Assembly: GCA_019918135.1 (NCBI GenBank)
Contig: WBZZ01002368.1
Location: forward strand, 106,001-170,000
DNA length: 64,000 bases
DNA from: Paulinella micropora
Taxonomy: Eukaryota > Cercozoa > Imbricatea > Euglyphida > Paulinellidae
Direction of reading: 5' to 3'
Shown here: piece after piece, positions 10,111-19,784 of the stretch
Layout: each line of letters starts with the position of its first letter
Numbering within the stretch: position 1 is the stretch's first letter
Program-made: the position numbers and the translations under genes
Notes under the pieces: model-generated
Databases searched by the model: none
Told to the model about the DNA's origin: nothing
What the model saw: the letters and a program-made list of their open reading frames with translations, nothing else

Positions 10111-11070
10111 TTAGTCCGGGCACGGCAACAGAGCGGCGCAGCCGGGCTGCGGCAGCCAGTCGGCCGACTGTCCCCGCAGCGACGCGAGGGCCAGCCCCGT
10201 GAGAGCCATCTTGCTGGACTGGCTCAGGAGGCAATAGCCGCTTTCGGTCCACACCCGCCAGCTTTTTGCTGGCAGACAGCAAACAAAACATTCGTAGCAC
10301 AGGGCCTCCCAGATACCAAAAGAAGCGAAGAAAAAAGACTCCGACCAGATAGCGAGCCTGATCAGGCCGACGGTCTTGTCAGGAACATCCAGGCTGCCGA
10401 TGACCCCGTGCGCGGCGAGCCACAGCGGCAGGAACGACAGGGCCAGCAACGCCCACGACAGCGCCCAGCAAGCCCGTGTGACGGTCTTCCACGACACTTG
10501 AATGGCAGTCTTTTGGTTCTGGACCAGCGTTTGCACTTCATTCGGTAGAACAAAAGTGCCGAACACCGCCGGGCCGAGCAGCGGAACCAGCCCGCCCACC
10601 CAGACCATGAGGCTGCACAGGCAGAACGACACCGCGAGCGCCGAGGCCGAGCGCTCGCCGGCCAGCAGCTGCAGCTGCAGCAGCATCAGCGGGGCGGTGA
10701 CCGAGTACTCCAGCCAGCGCCCGGCCGGGCACACCAGCGGACTTTTCCAGCACAACAGCCACAGCTGTGCCGCGTGGCCTGCGGTAGTGAGGGCGTGGAA
10801 GGCCACCGACAGGCTCCAGAGCGAGATGCCCGGCCCCGCGGCAGTTCGCTCCAGCCAGCCCGCGGCACGAACCGCACAGTCACGCGAAGGGCCTACTGTC
10901 AGTGTGACGATAGCGGTCTGCGCCGGTGGCAGGCCCCTGGCTATGTCTAGGGGGCCCGTAAGCTGGAGTATGAAGATCGCTAGATGCGCCAAGAGGGCTA
11001 CAAGATTAAGCGCCCATGGAACCGCTAGGTCGGCAGGGAATTTCAGCATAAAAGCAAACAAGAAAAACAA
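10111..11070 (-). CDS. Heliorhodopsin (retinal-binding seven-helix protein)
   Basis: Intact 319-codon ORF. Helix three contains GRWLEYS (Arg118, Glu121), the RWxEYS motif that carries the counterion Glu in heliorhodopsins. Helix seven contains YCLLSQSSK, placing the retinal Schiff-base lysine at Lys287, with the family's S-x-x-x-K spacing. Helices are at about 18-38, 82-104, 118-138, 142-165, 199-220, 235-258 and 277-298, with a His in helix two as usual. Known heliorhodopsins are light sensors or, in some marine giant viruses, ion transporters, with an inverted topology (N-terminus in the cytoplasm). Such genes occur in bacteria, archaea, algae, coccolithoviruses and mirusviruses. The start could also be Met8 (11049). 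The identification rests on motifs and helix pattern only. Confidence 0.85.
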   Translation of the reverse strand: MFFLFAFMLKFPADLAVPWALNLVALLAHLAIFILQLTGPLDIARGLPPAQTAIVTLTVGPSRDCAVRAAGWLERTAAGPGISLWSLSVAFHALTTAGHAAQLWLLCWKSPLVCPAGRWLEYSVTAPLMLLQLQLLAGERSASALAVSFCLCSLMVWVGGLVPLLGPAVFGTFVLPNEVQTLVQNQKTAIQVSWKTVTRACWALSWALLALSFLPLWLAAHGVIGSLDVPDKTVGLIRLAIWSESFFFASFGIWEALCYECFVCCLPAKSWRVWTESGYCLLSQSSKMALTGLALASLRGQSADWLPQPGCAALLPCPD

Positions 11071-11234
11071 AGAGTTTCCTTTTTTTTAGTTAAACAATTT
11101 GAACAAAACAAGCCCGGCTGCTCTCCGCCCCTTTTATTCTTGTCTGGGCAAACATTTTTTTTTGCCGGTCGTTTTCAAACGGGCGGGGCCTAAGGGGCCA
11201 GGAAGGGGGAGGGGAACTGGCGCCCCTCTTTTTT

Positions 11235-12335
11235 TTAAAGGACAGATTTCTGCGGGAGGATTCTCGGGTTTGCCTGGTTCGGCCCTTCTTCGGGCCCGTT
11301 GAAGGAGTCCCATTTCAGATTCAGCAGTGTTTCAGGGCCCGGCCGGCTGTCCCGGGCGATCGTTCGGCACAGCCCGCCTGGCAGCCCCTCTAGCGACTGC
11401 AGGCTGACGCCCCTGAGCTCCAGCGACCTCAGCCGGGGCAAGGTCGCCAGCGGGCCGAACGAGGGCAGCTCAGCATTCGTGAGCACCAGTTCCTCTAGCA
11501 CGCAGCCCTGCCAGAGCCGCGCGTCTACGTGCAGCCACGCATCATTGGACGGCCCCGCCGATTCCAGCGCCAGCTTGCGCAGCTTCAGGTCCTTGACCAA
11601 CACCAGCAGCTGCCCCAGCTCCTGCGGCGTAGAGGCCCGGTACAGCAAGGACAGTTCTTGGAGCCCGCGCAGGCGTCGCAGGTGCACGAGCGCAAGGTGG
11701 TTCAAGGCCCTGGAGCGTGGCAGGTGCAGCGCGCGCAACTGTCGCAGGCCGCCCAGACAAACGTCAGGGCGCCAGCCGTCGGGCGCCCAGAATTCGGTCA
11801 GGTTCCGCGCGAGCGTCGCGAAGCGCAGGTACTCGGTTTGTGCAAAGAACGAACCGGACAGGTCTAGGCGGGTCAACGAGGGCAGGCGCGCCAGAAAGCA
11901 CAGGTTGCCTATGCCGCGACACCAGTGCAGCCGCAGGGTGCGCAGATGTAGCAGGGGCCCGAAGGTGGTCAGCAAGGGCACGGAGCCCAGGTCACAGCAG
12001 TCTAGCGTCAGTTCGCGCAGCTGTGGTAGCGGCATGGCGGCCGTGGTTGCGGCGTGCTTCCAGCCGATAACGCGCAGGCTCGTGGTGCAGGGGAAATGGC
12101 GCGCGCACTCGGCGGGTGACGCGGGCCCCGCCAGCAACGGGTTGACTGTCACTGGGCCGAGCGTGCTGCCGTGTCGTCCTAACGACCGCCGCCCCGCGGG
12201 CAGGTCGAGCCGCGCGGGCTAGCGGAGGAGGTTGTGCCCCCACAGGCCCGTGCTGCACACACCAAGCAGCGCCAACAAATGTCGGTGCTCCAGGAAGCTG
12301 AGCACAAGCATGACCACATCGCGCGACAGGGGCAT
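11235..12335 (-). pseudogene. F-box/leucine-rich-repeat protein with an in-frame TAG
   Basis: Starting at the ATG at 12335 the frame encodes an F-box-like segment (MPLSRDVVMLVLSFLEHRHL, then a Cys/Trp-containing end), meets a TAG at 12219-12221 (codon 39), and continues open in the same frame to 11235. The rest carries about eight leucine-rich repeats of LxxLRxLxLxxC type. F-box/LRR proteins normally recruit substrates to SCF ubiquitin ligases. The LRR part alone (from GTG 12152) would be 305 codons. Either a nonsense mutation separates the domains or the F-box is no longer used. A 16-bp unit (CGCGACAGGGGCATGT type) is repeated about three times at 12331-12366 over the start. Confidence 0.6.
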
Positions 12336-12785
12336 GTCGCGACAGGGGCATGTCGCGACAGGGGCGCGGCCGCTTTTTCTTCTTCATGGTTTGTGTGCGC
12401 ACACACGAAAGAAAACCTTTGCCTTTCCCCCGGCTCCAAGCGCTTGCTGAGTCCTTTTTTGGGGGGGGGGGCCGCACAAGAAGTACGGCCCCCCCCCCCA
12501 ACACTCCGGCCAGGCCACACACACCCCGCCCCTTCTCCCCCCCCCCCCCCGCTCCCATTTCTCTTCCTCCCCGCTCCATTGCGCTCAATTGCTCTCTCTT
12601 TATTCTGTCTATTTTCATCCTCCCTTTCTCCGAGCTATGCTTTGCCTTTTCTGTATCTTGCGGCTGTCCTGCGTCTTCTCACCCTGCTCTTTCTCTCCAT
12701 CCTATCTTCCTTCTCTTCCCCTACTGTGTGTCTTATTTTGATTTGTCCGGACCTATGATCGAGCACGACGAGAGAAGCGGGATAC
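12336..12785. other. Gene-free spacer with G/C runs
   Basis: Holds opposed runs of about 10 G and about 10 C, a C-run near 12538-12550 and T/C-rich sequence. No convincing gene is seen. Confidence 0.5.
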
Positions 12786-12791
12786 TTTATT
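12785..12791 (-). terminator. AATAAA polyadenylation signal of the kinase-like gene
   Basis: AATAAA on the minus strand (12786-12791) directly abuts the stop codon of the kinase-like ORF. Confidence 0.55.
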
Positions 12792-14546
12792 TCATGTTTT
12801 CTTTCCCTTTTTGTTTTTTTGTTCAAGTTGTTCAGTTTTCCGGCGTTTGCCTGCTCTTGCCGGATTTTGTCTTTCATTACCAGGGGAATGAAAAAAAACA
12901 GGATTGGGAATGGGTGCAGATTGCAAAGGCATGACGTGTTGGGGTTGTCCACCGCTCTGGCCCGCCACTTTGTGGATGATTATGCGCAGAATGGCAATGA
13001 TAAAATTTTCTATGTCAATCAACCTCACTTTGTCATCACGAAATAAAGACAGTACATCACGGGCACCGTAGACACTCCAGGAATTCAAATCATGCTGTTT
13101 GACAAGTGAGGATCTAGAAAATTGGTTCAGCCAGCCCAGAGGCGAAGTATCCATTGCTACCAGTGCTTGCTTGTGCATATGATGCGCGGCCCTGAGACAG
13201 GGGCCGTGCACGAATTCTGTTTCGCTGTCTCCACAGAATTTCAGTTCGTCTAGCCACCACGTGGCGCATTTTTTGATGATGCCTTTCTCAAATTGACACA
13301 TATTTTGAACACGGGCAAGCGCTTGGACGAGAACTTCCCGGGGCAACTTACTGTAACTGTTGGCTAGAATGCTGAGCAGGTTTGACGTTTGTATGCGGGC
13401 GTCTGTAATCTCGCTGTACCGGACCCTGGGCTCAGGAGCAAAGCGGAGGCAAAAGAAAGGATCTATGCCAACTAGCATAAGCTTGTTTTCCTGCAGGTTC
13501 AGTACCACGTTATCGGGCCCAAAGTTGGAATACAGCACCTGGGCGGTGTTAAACGCACCCAGTACGCTCTCAATAAACTTCCAAATCATGTCGGTGAGTC
13601 GGGCCTTCTCCGTTTCAGATTTAGCCGACTCGATAACGTTGGTCAGGGTCCAAACCTTCCCGGACGAACCACTGAAATAATCCATGACGATGTAATAATT
13701 ACCTGCGGTGGTGTCTATGGCCTTTGGCGCTACCCTGGCCGCGCCGCCCTTGCTCATAAACAAGCAGCCGTGCACTTTGGGGGCCAGCCCGTGCTTGCTG
13801 CTCAGGTAGTGCTGCATCTGCAAAGCATCCACTAGGTTGCCCAACGAGGCATGTCGCATTTGCTTTATTGGCGGGCCCCTGGTGGGGCGTTTCAGGGCTA
13901 AACCTATCGTTGGGAGAAGGATAACGTCGTCAGCCCCGTGGCGGATCGCACCCTGGTACTGCTTATCAAATTCCTGCTTGTCCATTTGCAAGCAAGGTAT
14001 GCCCGTGGGAAAAGCCTGCCTCAGTTGTAAATCCAAGACGCCGCCGTCGTGTTGGTCCGCGGTCATAGCTAGCAAGTGATCTGCGGTTGGATCTTTTTGG
14101 GTTGTATAAAACGCAAAGGGTTTCCAACGCATGACAGAGCATCTCAACTTATCTAGATCCAGGTTCGGCCTTTCTAGGATTGTATTGCAGGCCTTGCACC
14201 TGAGCTTGTGTTCCAGCTCGAACTTTTCGATGCTCGCTGCACGGGTCCGGGCCAAGTCGGCGGCCTCCCTTGCCAGCGCTTTTTGTATTTGCTGCTCGTT
14301 ATTCGACAACATCTTGCTAAGTGCCCCGGCCTTCTTTTTCTCTGCCAATTGTGACTCGAGGAATATGCTCGGGCCGGACAGCCCAAGGATTTCTTTTTTT
14401 TTTTTGCTTTCTTCACTCCTGTTTTTCTGTCTGCTCTTCTTTGCTTTTTTTGCTAAATCTCGCCAAAACGAAAAGAAAGCAAGAAATAAAATTCTGCTGA
14501 AATCGACGGAGGGGGAGGGGCGGGGAAACAGGACGACGCCAAGCAA
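12792..14546 (-). CDS. Protein-kinase-fold protein, probable pseudokinase
   Basis: Intact 584-codon ORF; Met79 (14312) is a plausible alternative start because the first 78 residues are basic and low-complexity. A CKAC pair lies near residue 117. The kinase fold is suggested by a beta-3-like GLALKRP segment, a helix with LAPKVHG, the hinge YYIVMDYFSG, the catalytic-loop equivalent VLYSNFGPDNVVLN and the metal-loop equivalent LVGIDPFF. In the catalytic loop, the position of the HxD His is Tyr and that of the catalytic Asp is Asn, while the Asn of the loop and the Asp of the metal loop remain. Hence catalysis is doubtful. The C-terminus is Lys-rich. Atypical kinases are common in large DNA viruses; the role here is unknown. 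Confidence 0.6.
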   Translation of the reverse strand: MLGVVLFPRPSPSVDFSRILFLAFFSFWRDLAKKAKKSRQKNRSEESKKKKEILGLSGPSIFLESQLAEKKKAGALSKMLSNNEQQIQKALAREAADLARTRAASIEKFELEHKLRCKACNTILERPNLDLDKLRCSVMRWKPFAFYTTQKDPTADHLLAMTADQHDGGVLDLQLRQAFPTGIPCLQMDKQEFDKQYQGAIRHGADDVILLPTIGLALKRPTRGPPIKQMRHASLGNLVDALQMQHYLSSKHGLAPKVHGCLFMSKGGAARVAPKAIDTTAGNYYIVMDYFSGSSGKVWTLTNVIESAKSETEKARLTDMIWKFIESVLGAFNTAQVLYSNFGPDNVVLNLQENKLMLVGIDPFFCLRFAPEPRVRYSEITDARIQTSNLLSILANSYSKLPREVLVQALARVQNMCQFEKGIIKKCATWWLDELKFCGDSETEFVHGPCLRAAHHMHKQALVAMDTSPLGWLNQFSRSSLVKQHDLNSWSVYGARDVLSLFRDDKVRLIDIENFIIAILRIIIHKVAGQSGGQPQHVMPLQSAPIPNPVFFHSPGNERQNPARAGKRRKTEQLEQKNKKGKKT

Positions 14547-14795
14547 AGCGGAAGGTTTTTCCCGGGCCCCTTGCAGGCAAGGGGGGCTGCTCAGCTGAGG
14601 GGCCTGGGGGGAGAGAGGGAAGGGGTCCGACCCCTTTCTTTATGGACGGAAAGCTTCTTCGGCGGGGGCCTTCCAGGTTTTCTGGTGCTCGCCCCCGCCC
14701 CCCCCCTCATATTTGTCCCCGCCGGCCGAACATCTTCCTTCTTCTCTTTTGCCTACTGTTTTTTTAAGTCGTCCGAGCTTTTAATCCTCGAGAAA

Positions 14796-16445
14796 ATGAC
14801 GGGCAGAGAGAGAAGTAACCTCTTTTTTGTTCCCAACGGGAGGTTTTTAGCCAGGCTTATTGGCGTTGAGCACAAGGGCATGCACCGCGTCTGTACGGAA
14901 TGCCAGCACGGGCCGTGCCTGCACGAAGAAGCGCTAGCGTGCGTCACGTCCCCCGACGGGGTAGCCGTGCTGGCGGACCGGGCCGTGCGCAGCCAACAGC
15001 TGTCATACTTGTGCTGGAGCGGGGGCTCCGGGGCGCCTACGCGCCCGTGCTAGGGGCGCTGGCACGCCAGCGCCCGGGGTCCGTCCGGGCAGTGCTCACA
15101 CACCTGCGCGCGGAGTTCGCGGTCCGTGCCTCTGGCGCGGGCGGCCCCCTTCACACGGAACTGCTGTGTGAGAGCTGGTGGTCGCTGTTCCGTGCCCTGT
15201 CGCAAGAAGAGCGGTCGGCAGAGGCACTGCGGCCGTTGTGGTCTTTTTTGCAGACACCAGGGCTCCAGCAGCGGCGGGGCGACGCAGCACGCATAATCAG
15301 GTCGTTGTTGTGCGCACGGCGCACCGCCGCCGCGTTGCGTGTGGCCGAGGTCGTGCTGTCGCCGGCAGGGGTCAGTCCCGCCTGCTTCGTTAGCTGGCTC
15401 GGCGTCGCAACTGTTATGTGGCGCGGCCGAACGGACCCCCTGCTCGAGGCGCTGCTGGGCAGAGTGCTAGACCTCCTGGGGCTGCGCGGTTGCGCACGAG
15501 AGGGTCCCAACTTCCAGTGCGCCGTTGCTGCTGTGTCTGCGCTCGTCGACGCCTGCCTGTTGCAACTGGAACGCACCACCGTCCTGGCCGCGGTGGCCGA
15601 GGCGTCGGAGTTGCTGCGGTTGTCCGACGAGAACTGGGCCGCGGCCGCCGCCTTCGCGCGTTCTCCCGTGCTGCTAAACTTCTTTTTGCTCTCCGAGCAG
15701 AGGCCCGTGCACCGGCGCCGGACACAGACGTTACTGGAGCTGGCACTGTGCAGTGCGTACACTGTTGAGGGCGGCGACGTGTTGCTTCGGCTAAGGGCCG
15801 TGCCGTCTGTGCTATGCATAGTGGGCCTGTTGGCGACGGTGGGCGCGCCCACTGCCTGGCTCCAGCGTTGGGACCACGCATTCAGGGAGCCAGACGGCTG
15901 GCGAACGATCCGGCAAAGGGCCTTCTATGCCAAGGGCTTCCATTCGCCCGTGCCGCTGCTGAAGTTTCTGCGACGGCTCAGCGTCGATGTCAACCAGAGC
16001 TATCTGCTCCTGGCGGAGGAAGGTGCGGAAATAGCTAGTGACCGCAAACAGCACGATGGCGCGCCCCCGCTGCTCGAACGCCGGAAGGAGGTCAACTGGG
16101 ATTACAAGGACGGTGTTTGTAGGGGGGCCAGGACGCCCCGTGACAAACGCCGGCAGATTCGTCGGGCTGCTAAGGGCCGTGCCGCGAGTGGGGCGACGCG
16201 GGAGACCTGGCGGGCATTGCCGCCGCGGTATCGGCGCTTGACGAGCTGCGCGTGAATTGGCTGCCAGCTTACCTTGCTGCAAAGCGAGTGCGACTCTTGT
16301 GTGGTGTGCTTGGGTGAGCCGGCCGCGACGATTGTGCGGAGCTAGTGCGGCTTATCCCCTGCGACCACGCCAGATCTGTGCGGGTTGCGCGGCACAGCTT
16401 GTCAACTGTCCGCTCTGCCGCGCCGCCATAGACGCTGTCATTTGA
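14796..16445 (+). pseudogene. Helical protein with C-terminal RING finger, broken by several frameshifts
   Basis: The frame starts at ATG 14796, moves to a second frame near 15010 (long Ala/Leu-rich helical stretch to about 16040), and changes again to a segment containing AVSALDELRVNWLPAYL. A C3HC4 RING finger follows but is spread over three frames: CDSCVVCLGEPA (16284-16320), LIPCDHAR (about 16348-16373) and CAGCAAQLVNCPLCRAAID to the TGA at 16443. A RING of this spacing normally binds an E2 in ubiquitin transfer. The pieces are in the correct order, so an originally intact gene is clear. Whether the breaks are mutations or read errors is not. Confidence 0.55.
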
Positions 16446-16693
16446 AACAAAAAAAAGGACGCGGGGTGTGGGGGGGGGGGGAAAGGACGCGGGGGGGGGG
16501 CGCAAAAGAGAGGAAGGAGATGGGAAGAGAGGGGGGGGGGAATGAGAGAGAGGAGAGCAACGGAGGCGGGGGGGGGGGAGGAGAAGGGAAAGGTTGCGGG
16601 AGCGCGGGGGACAATGGAGAGATTACGAGTGTTTTCAGGGTCTTTTAAAAAACGAAAGTCTAGCTGCCTGACGAAATTGCTTGCGCTCCGCGC
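16446..16693. other. G-rich spacer
   Basis: Repeated runs of 8-10 G separated by A-rich words. No gene is seen. Confidence 0.5.
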
Positions 16694-17507
16694 ATGAGCG
16701 ATCCAGAGTATCTAGCGCTGACCTACCTCAAGCTCTTGCGCCCTGCGCCCGTGCTCTACGTGCAGGGAGGGGTTAAGGGGTTGTCTGACTACTGCAAGGA
16801 CGGGAGCAGGCAGGCTGCAGGCGCAGGTCATCAGCCGGCCGCTAGAGTTTCTGCCGCGGCTGAACGCGGCCACAGAGTCTTCTAACTTGCGCGTTTCGTT
16901 ATTGGACTGGTTTTCTTGCAAGCGAGGCAAGGAGTGCCTGGCATACTCGCAGCCGCTGTGCCAGAGGCCTGCTGGTGTCGACCCCCGGACAAAAACGGCC
17001 ATTCCTCGCAGGCCGGGCCCGCTGTTGATGCAGTTGTCGGCCGAAGAACTATGGATCTACAACTACTACGAGACATTCATGCTCAGGCCAGGAGCCAACG
17101 AGGATAACTTTTTAAAGTACATGCGCGCGCAGGCGGGCGAGGACGATACACACAGGTTTATGAAGATGGCCGCGGAGAGCTACAACCTCTTGCGGGGCAT
17201 AACCTCTGACTGTCTGTGCGTGCTGTGCTACCGCGACGTGTCCTGCAAGTGGATAGAATTGTGCCGCCAAGGCCTGGCTCAGGCCGAGCAGGGCGTGCTA
17301 CTGCAGCGATCGGTCATGGCACAGTCCCCGACTGGTTCGTTCGAGTATTGTCACTGGGCCCTGCAGCCCCTGCCTGAATCGATTCTGACTGGATTTTGCC
17401 AGCCGGTCCCCAAGCCGTGGCTCCATAAGCTGCGCTGGCGCTGGCGAGAAGTTGGCGGGGTCCAGCACCTGTTTCTGGACCAGTCAGATATTTTGACGAC
17501 GCAGTAA
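16694..17507 (+). pseudogene. Unknown island protein with one frameshift
   Basis: ATG 16694 opens MSDPEYLALTYLKLL. The frame is lost near 16810 and resumes one frame over as the 206-codon stretch 16887-17507. It is Trp/Tyr/Cys-rich (ELWIYNYYETF, CLCVLCYRDVSCKW). The stop TAA is followed within five bases by AATAAA, a plausible poly(A) signal. I do not recognise the family. Confidence 0.5.
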
Positions 17508-17828
17508 CAATAAAAACAGAATTTTTTAACAACAACAAAGAAAAAAGGTGCCGGCGGCAAAGAAAAAGAAAGCAGGCTATGCCGGATTTCATGGTGGCTT
17601 TTCTCCGACCCTTCCTCCTCTTGTCCTCCCTCCAACTTAAGCATTTAAAAAAGCAGGGCGCCGGGGCGGCCACCGAGAGGAGAAACGGGGGGGGGGCGGA
17701 CAAAAATAAATCAGGGCAGCAAAAAAAAGGGGGGGGGGGGTAAAGGCGGCGGTGGGGGGGGGGCCGAAGGGCTGGGAGCACGGAGAAAAAAGGGTCCAAA
17801 AAAATAGAGCAAAAAAAGTCGTTTGTGT

Positions 17829-19190
17829 ATGATCAACGCGGCCTGGAACAAGTACCGCATGGGCGAGATCAGGCGCGCGTTGCGGGAGGTCGTGGTGCAA
17901 GAGCTGCCCCCGCCCCCGCGGCCAAACGTCGGTCTGTTCGCTTTGCGGAACGTACAGACCATGTTGCTGCCACAAGCGTTGCTAGAGGCCGTGGATCACA
18001 CGTTTACGCTCCGCATTACGTACGTGGAATGGGGCGGTGGTGCGGATGGCGGCGACAAGCCCGTCGGTTTCTGCGGGAACCTGGATATCTTGCAAACACT
18101 GAAGCACGTGCAGATCCAAGTGCCCGCGGACCGGATGCGGGACATGGAGGTGCTGCCGCTAGACCGTACGTTGCCTTCCCAGTTTACCACACGCAACAGC
18201 GTCGCGCTGGAGCTCGTCGCGGAGAACAAGAACCGCCACGCGCCGGCGTGCGAGGAATTGCGCGCGGCATCAGACGCCGCGCGCCCGCCCGGCTCGACGA
18301 CTCGGAGTGGTGGCGTTTGCTACGCGAGCGCGAGCCGGAGCTTTACGCGCGCGTGCTGCGCTCGTTGTCGCTGGCGCCCGACGACGACCTGCACGTGGAC
18401 CTGGCTTCTGGCGGCGAGGCGGGGCTGTTCTGCGACGAACAGCTCGAGGCGCTGCTAGCAGCGCTGGGCGTGCGGCCGGTCTACCTGGAGGAACTGCGCA
18501 CAGCCGCGGGGCGGCCGACTGTCTTGGCGCCTGGCCTGGCCAGGACAGTGCTAGCGTACCTGCTGCCGGGCGAATCGTTGCACTTAAGATGTTGGGCTAC
18601 CAAGGGCTCGGCCGTCATGAACGGGCTTTTCAAGAAGGGCCTGGTCACGCGAGGCTGGAGTCCAAGGTGCGTTTGTCAGCCCGGGTTGGCTACGAGGTGC
18701 GGGCCTGCTGCCCACCGGAGTTTTCGACGTGGAAGATACCGGCACGATTGTAGTGGCCCGGCCGTGGCACTGCACCGCGTGTTTGCGCTGCACGACTGCG
18801 CCGGGCCGTCACGGTCGAGACGCCTGTCAATGCGGCGGCCGCGCCGGACTGGCTGGTGGAGGTTGAGAGCTACGGAGCGGAAACCCCCAGACAATTGCTC
18901 GAGCAGTGCTTCGATTGTTTGCGCGAGACGAAGCGGACAAGGCCGGGCCCCACCGCCGCCTTGTACGATTCCTCCTCCTCCTCCTCAGCGTACGATCCGT
19001 CGTCAGTGGTCCTGCAACAGTGCCTGTTTCGCCCTCGTACCAACCGTCGTCACCTGCAACAGTGCCTGTTTCGCCCTCGTACCAACCGTCGTCACCTGCA
19101 ACAGTGCCTGTTTCGCCCTCGTACCAACCGTCATCACCTGCAACAGTGCCTGTTTCGCCTCCAACCGAGCCGACTTCGCCGTCCCCTTAA
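17829..19190 (+). pseudogene. Frameshifted unknown protein with Ser/Pro 14-residue repeats at its C-terminus
   Basis: ATG 17829 opens an intact ~150-codon stretch. The frame shifts near 18270 to a segment with DDSEWWRLLREREPELY, shifts again near 18610-18660 (HARLESKVRLSARVGYEV), and ends in four copies of a SPATVPVSPSYQPS-like repeat before TAA at 19188. GESLHLRCWATKG followed by HARLxSKVxLSARVGYEV faintly recalls the GQEL...KGxGxxHAKxSP region of RPB3-type RNA polymerase subunits, and the tail faintly recalls an RNA polymerase CTD. Both resemblances are weak and may be coincidence. AATAAA occurs near 19283. Confidence 0.4.
19011..19178 (+). repeat. 42-bp coding minisatellite, about four copies
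   Basis: Copies begin at 19011, 19053, 19095 and 19137. Each encodes a 14-residue Ser/Pro/Tyr unit in the frame ending at 19190; the last copy diverges. Confidence 0.9.
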
Positions 19191-19784
19191 AAAACTCCGT
19201 GGCTAACGTTACTGCACGTATTTTCTTTTCCTATTCCCGCCCCTTACCACTCCCCACCCCTGCCCTCCCCCTTTTCCCAGTTAAATAAAAAAAACTTTCT
19301 TGACGCGGCCCCCCCCCCCCCCACTCTTCCCAACCCTACCAAGAAGTGCCCTCCTACCTGCCCTCATCCCACGGCTCCTCCCTCCCCGGTTGTTGGAAAT
19401 TTCCAAACAAAATCTACAACAACAACAGCATAACGTTGGGCGCACTTGTTTGGCAAAAAAAGGAACTCCTGCCCCCCCCCCACTCTAGGATGGGCCAGCG
19501 GCCCCCCCCCCGTCATTCTCTTTTGTAAAACATATCCCTCTGTCTTTTTGGTAATTTCGTTTCTTTCTCGTACCCCCCTCCCTCCCCTTTCTTTCTTTGG
19601 AAGCCCGCTTTTCTTTCTTGTTGGTGTGTGCCCGCGCCCTTCTGTCTCGAAACATGCGCTCTCTGTCTTTTTTGTAATGCTTTTCTTCTCGTACCTTTTT
19701 TTTGTACAGCGCTTCCTTTTTTGTGGCGGATCCTTTTTTCTAGCGCCCAAGCGGAGCGGGAGGGGGGGGTAGTACGTTCCTTGC
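19191..19784. other. Spacer with C runs and T/C-rich sequence
   Basis: Holds an A-rich poly(A)-signal region, C runs of 8-13 bases and pyrimidine-rich sequence. No gene is recognised. Confidence 0.5.
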
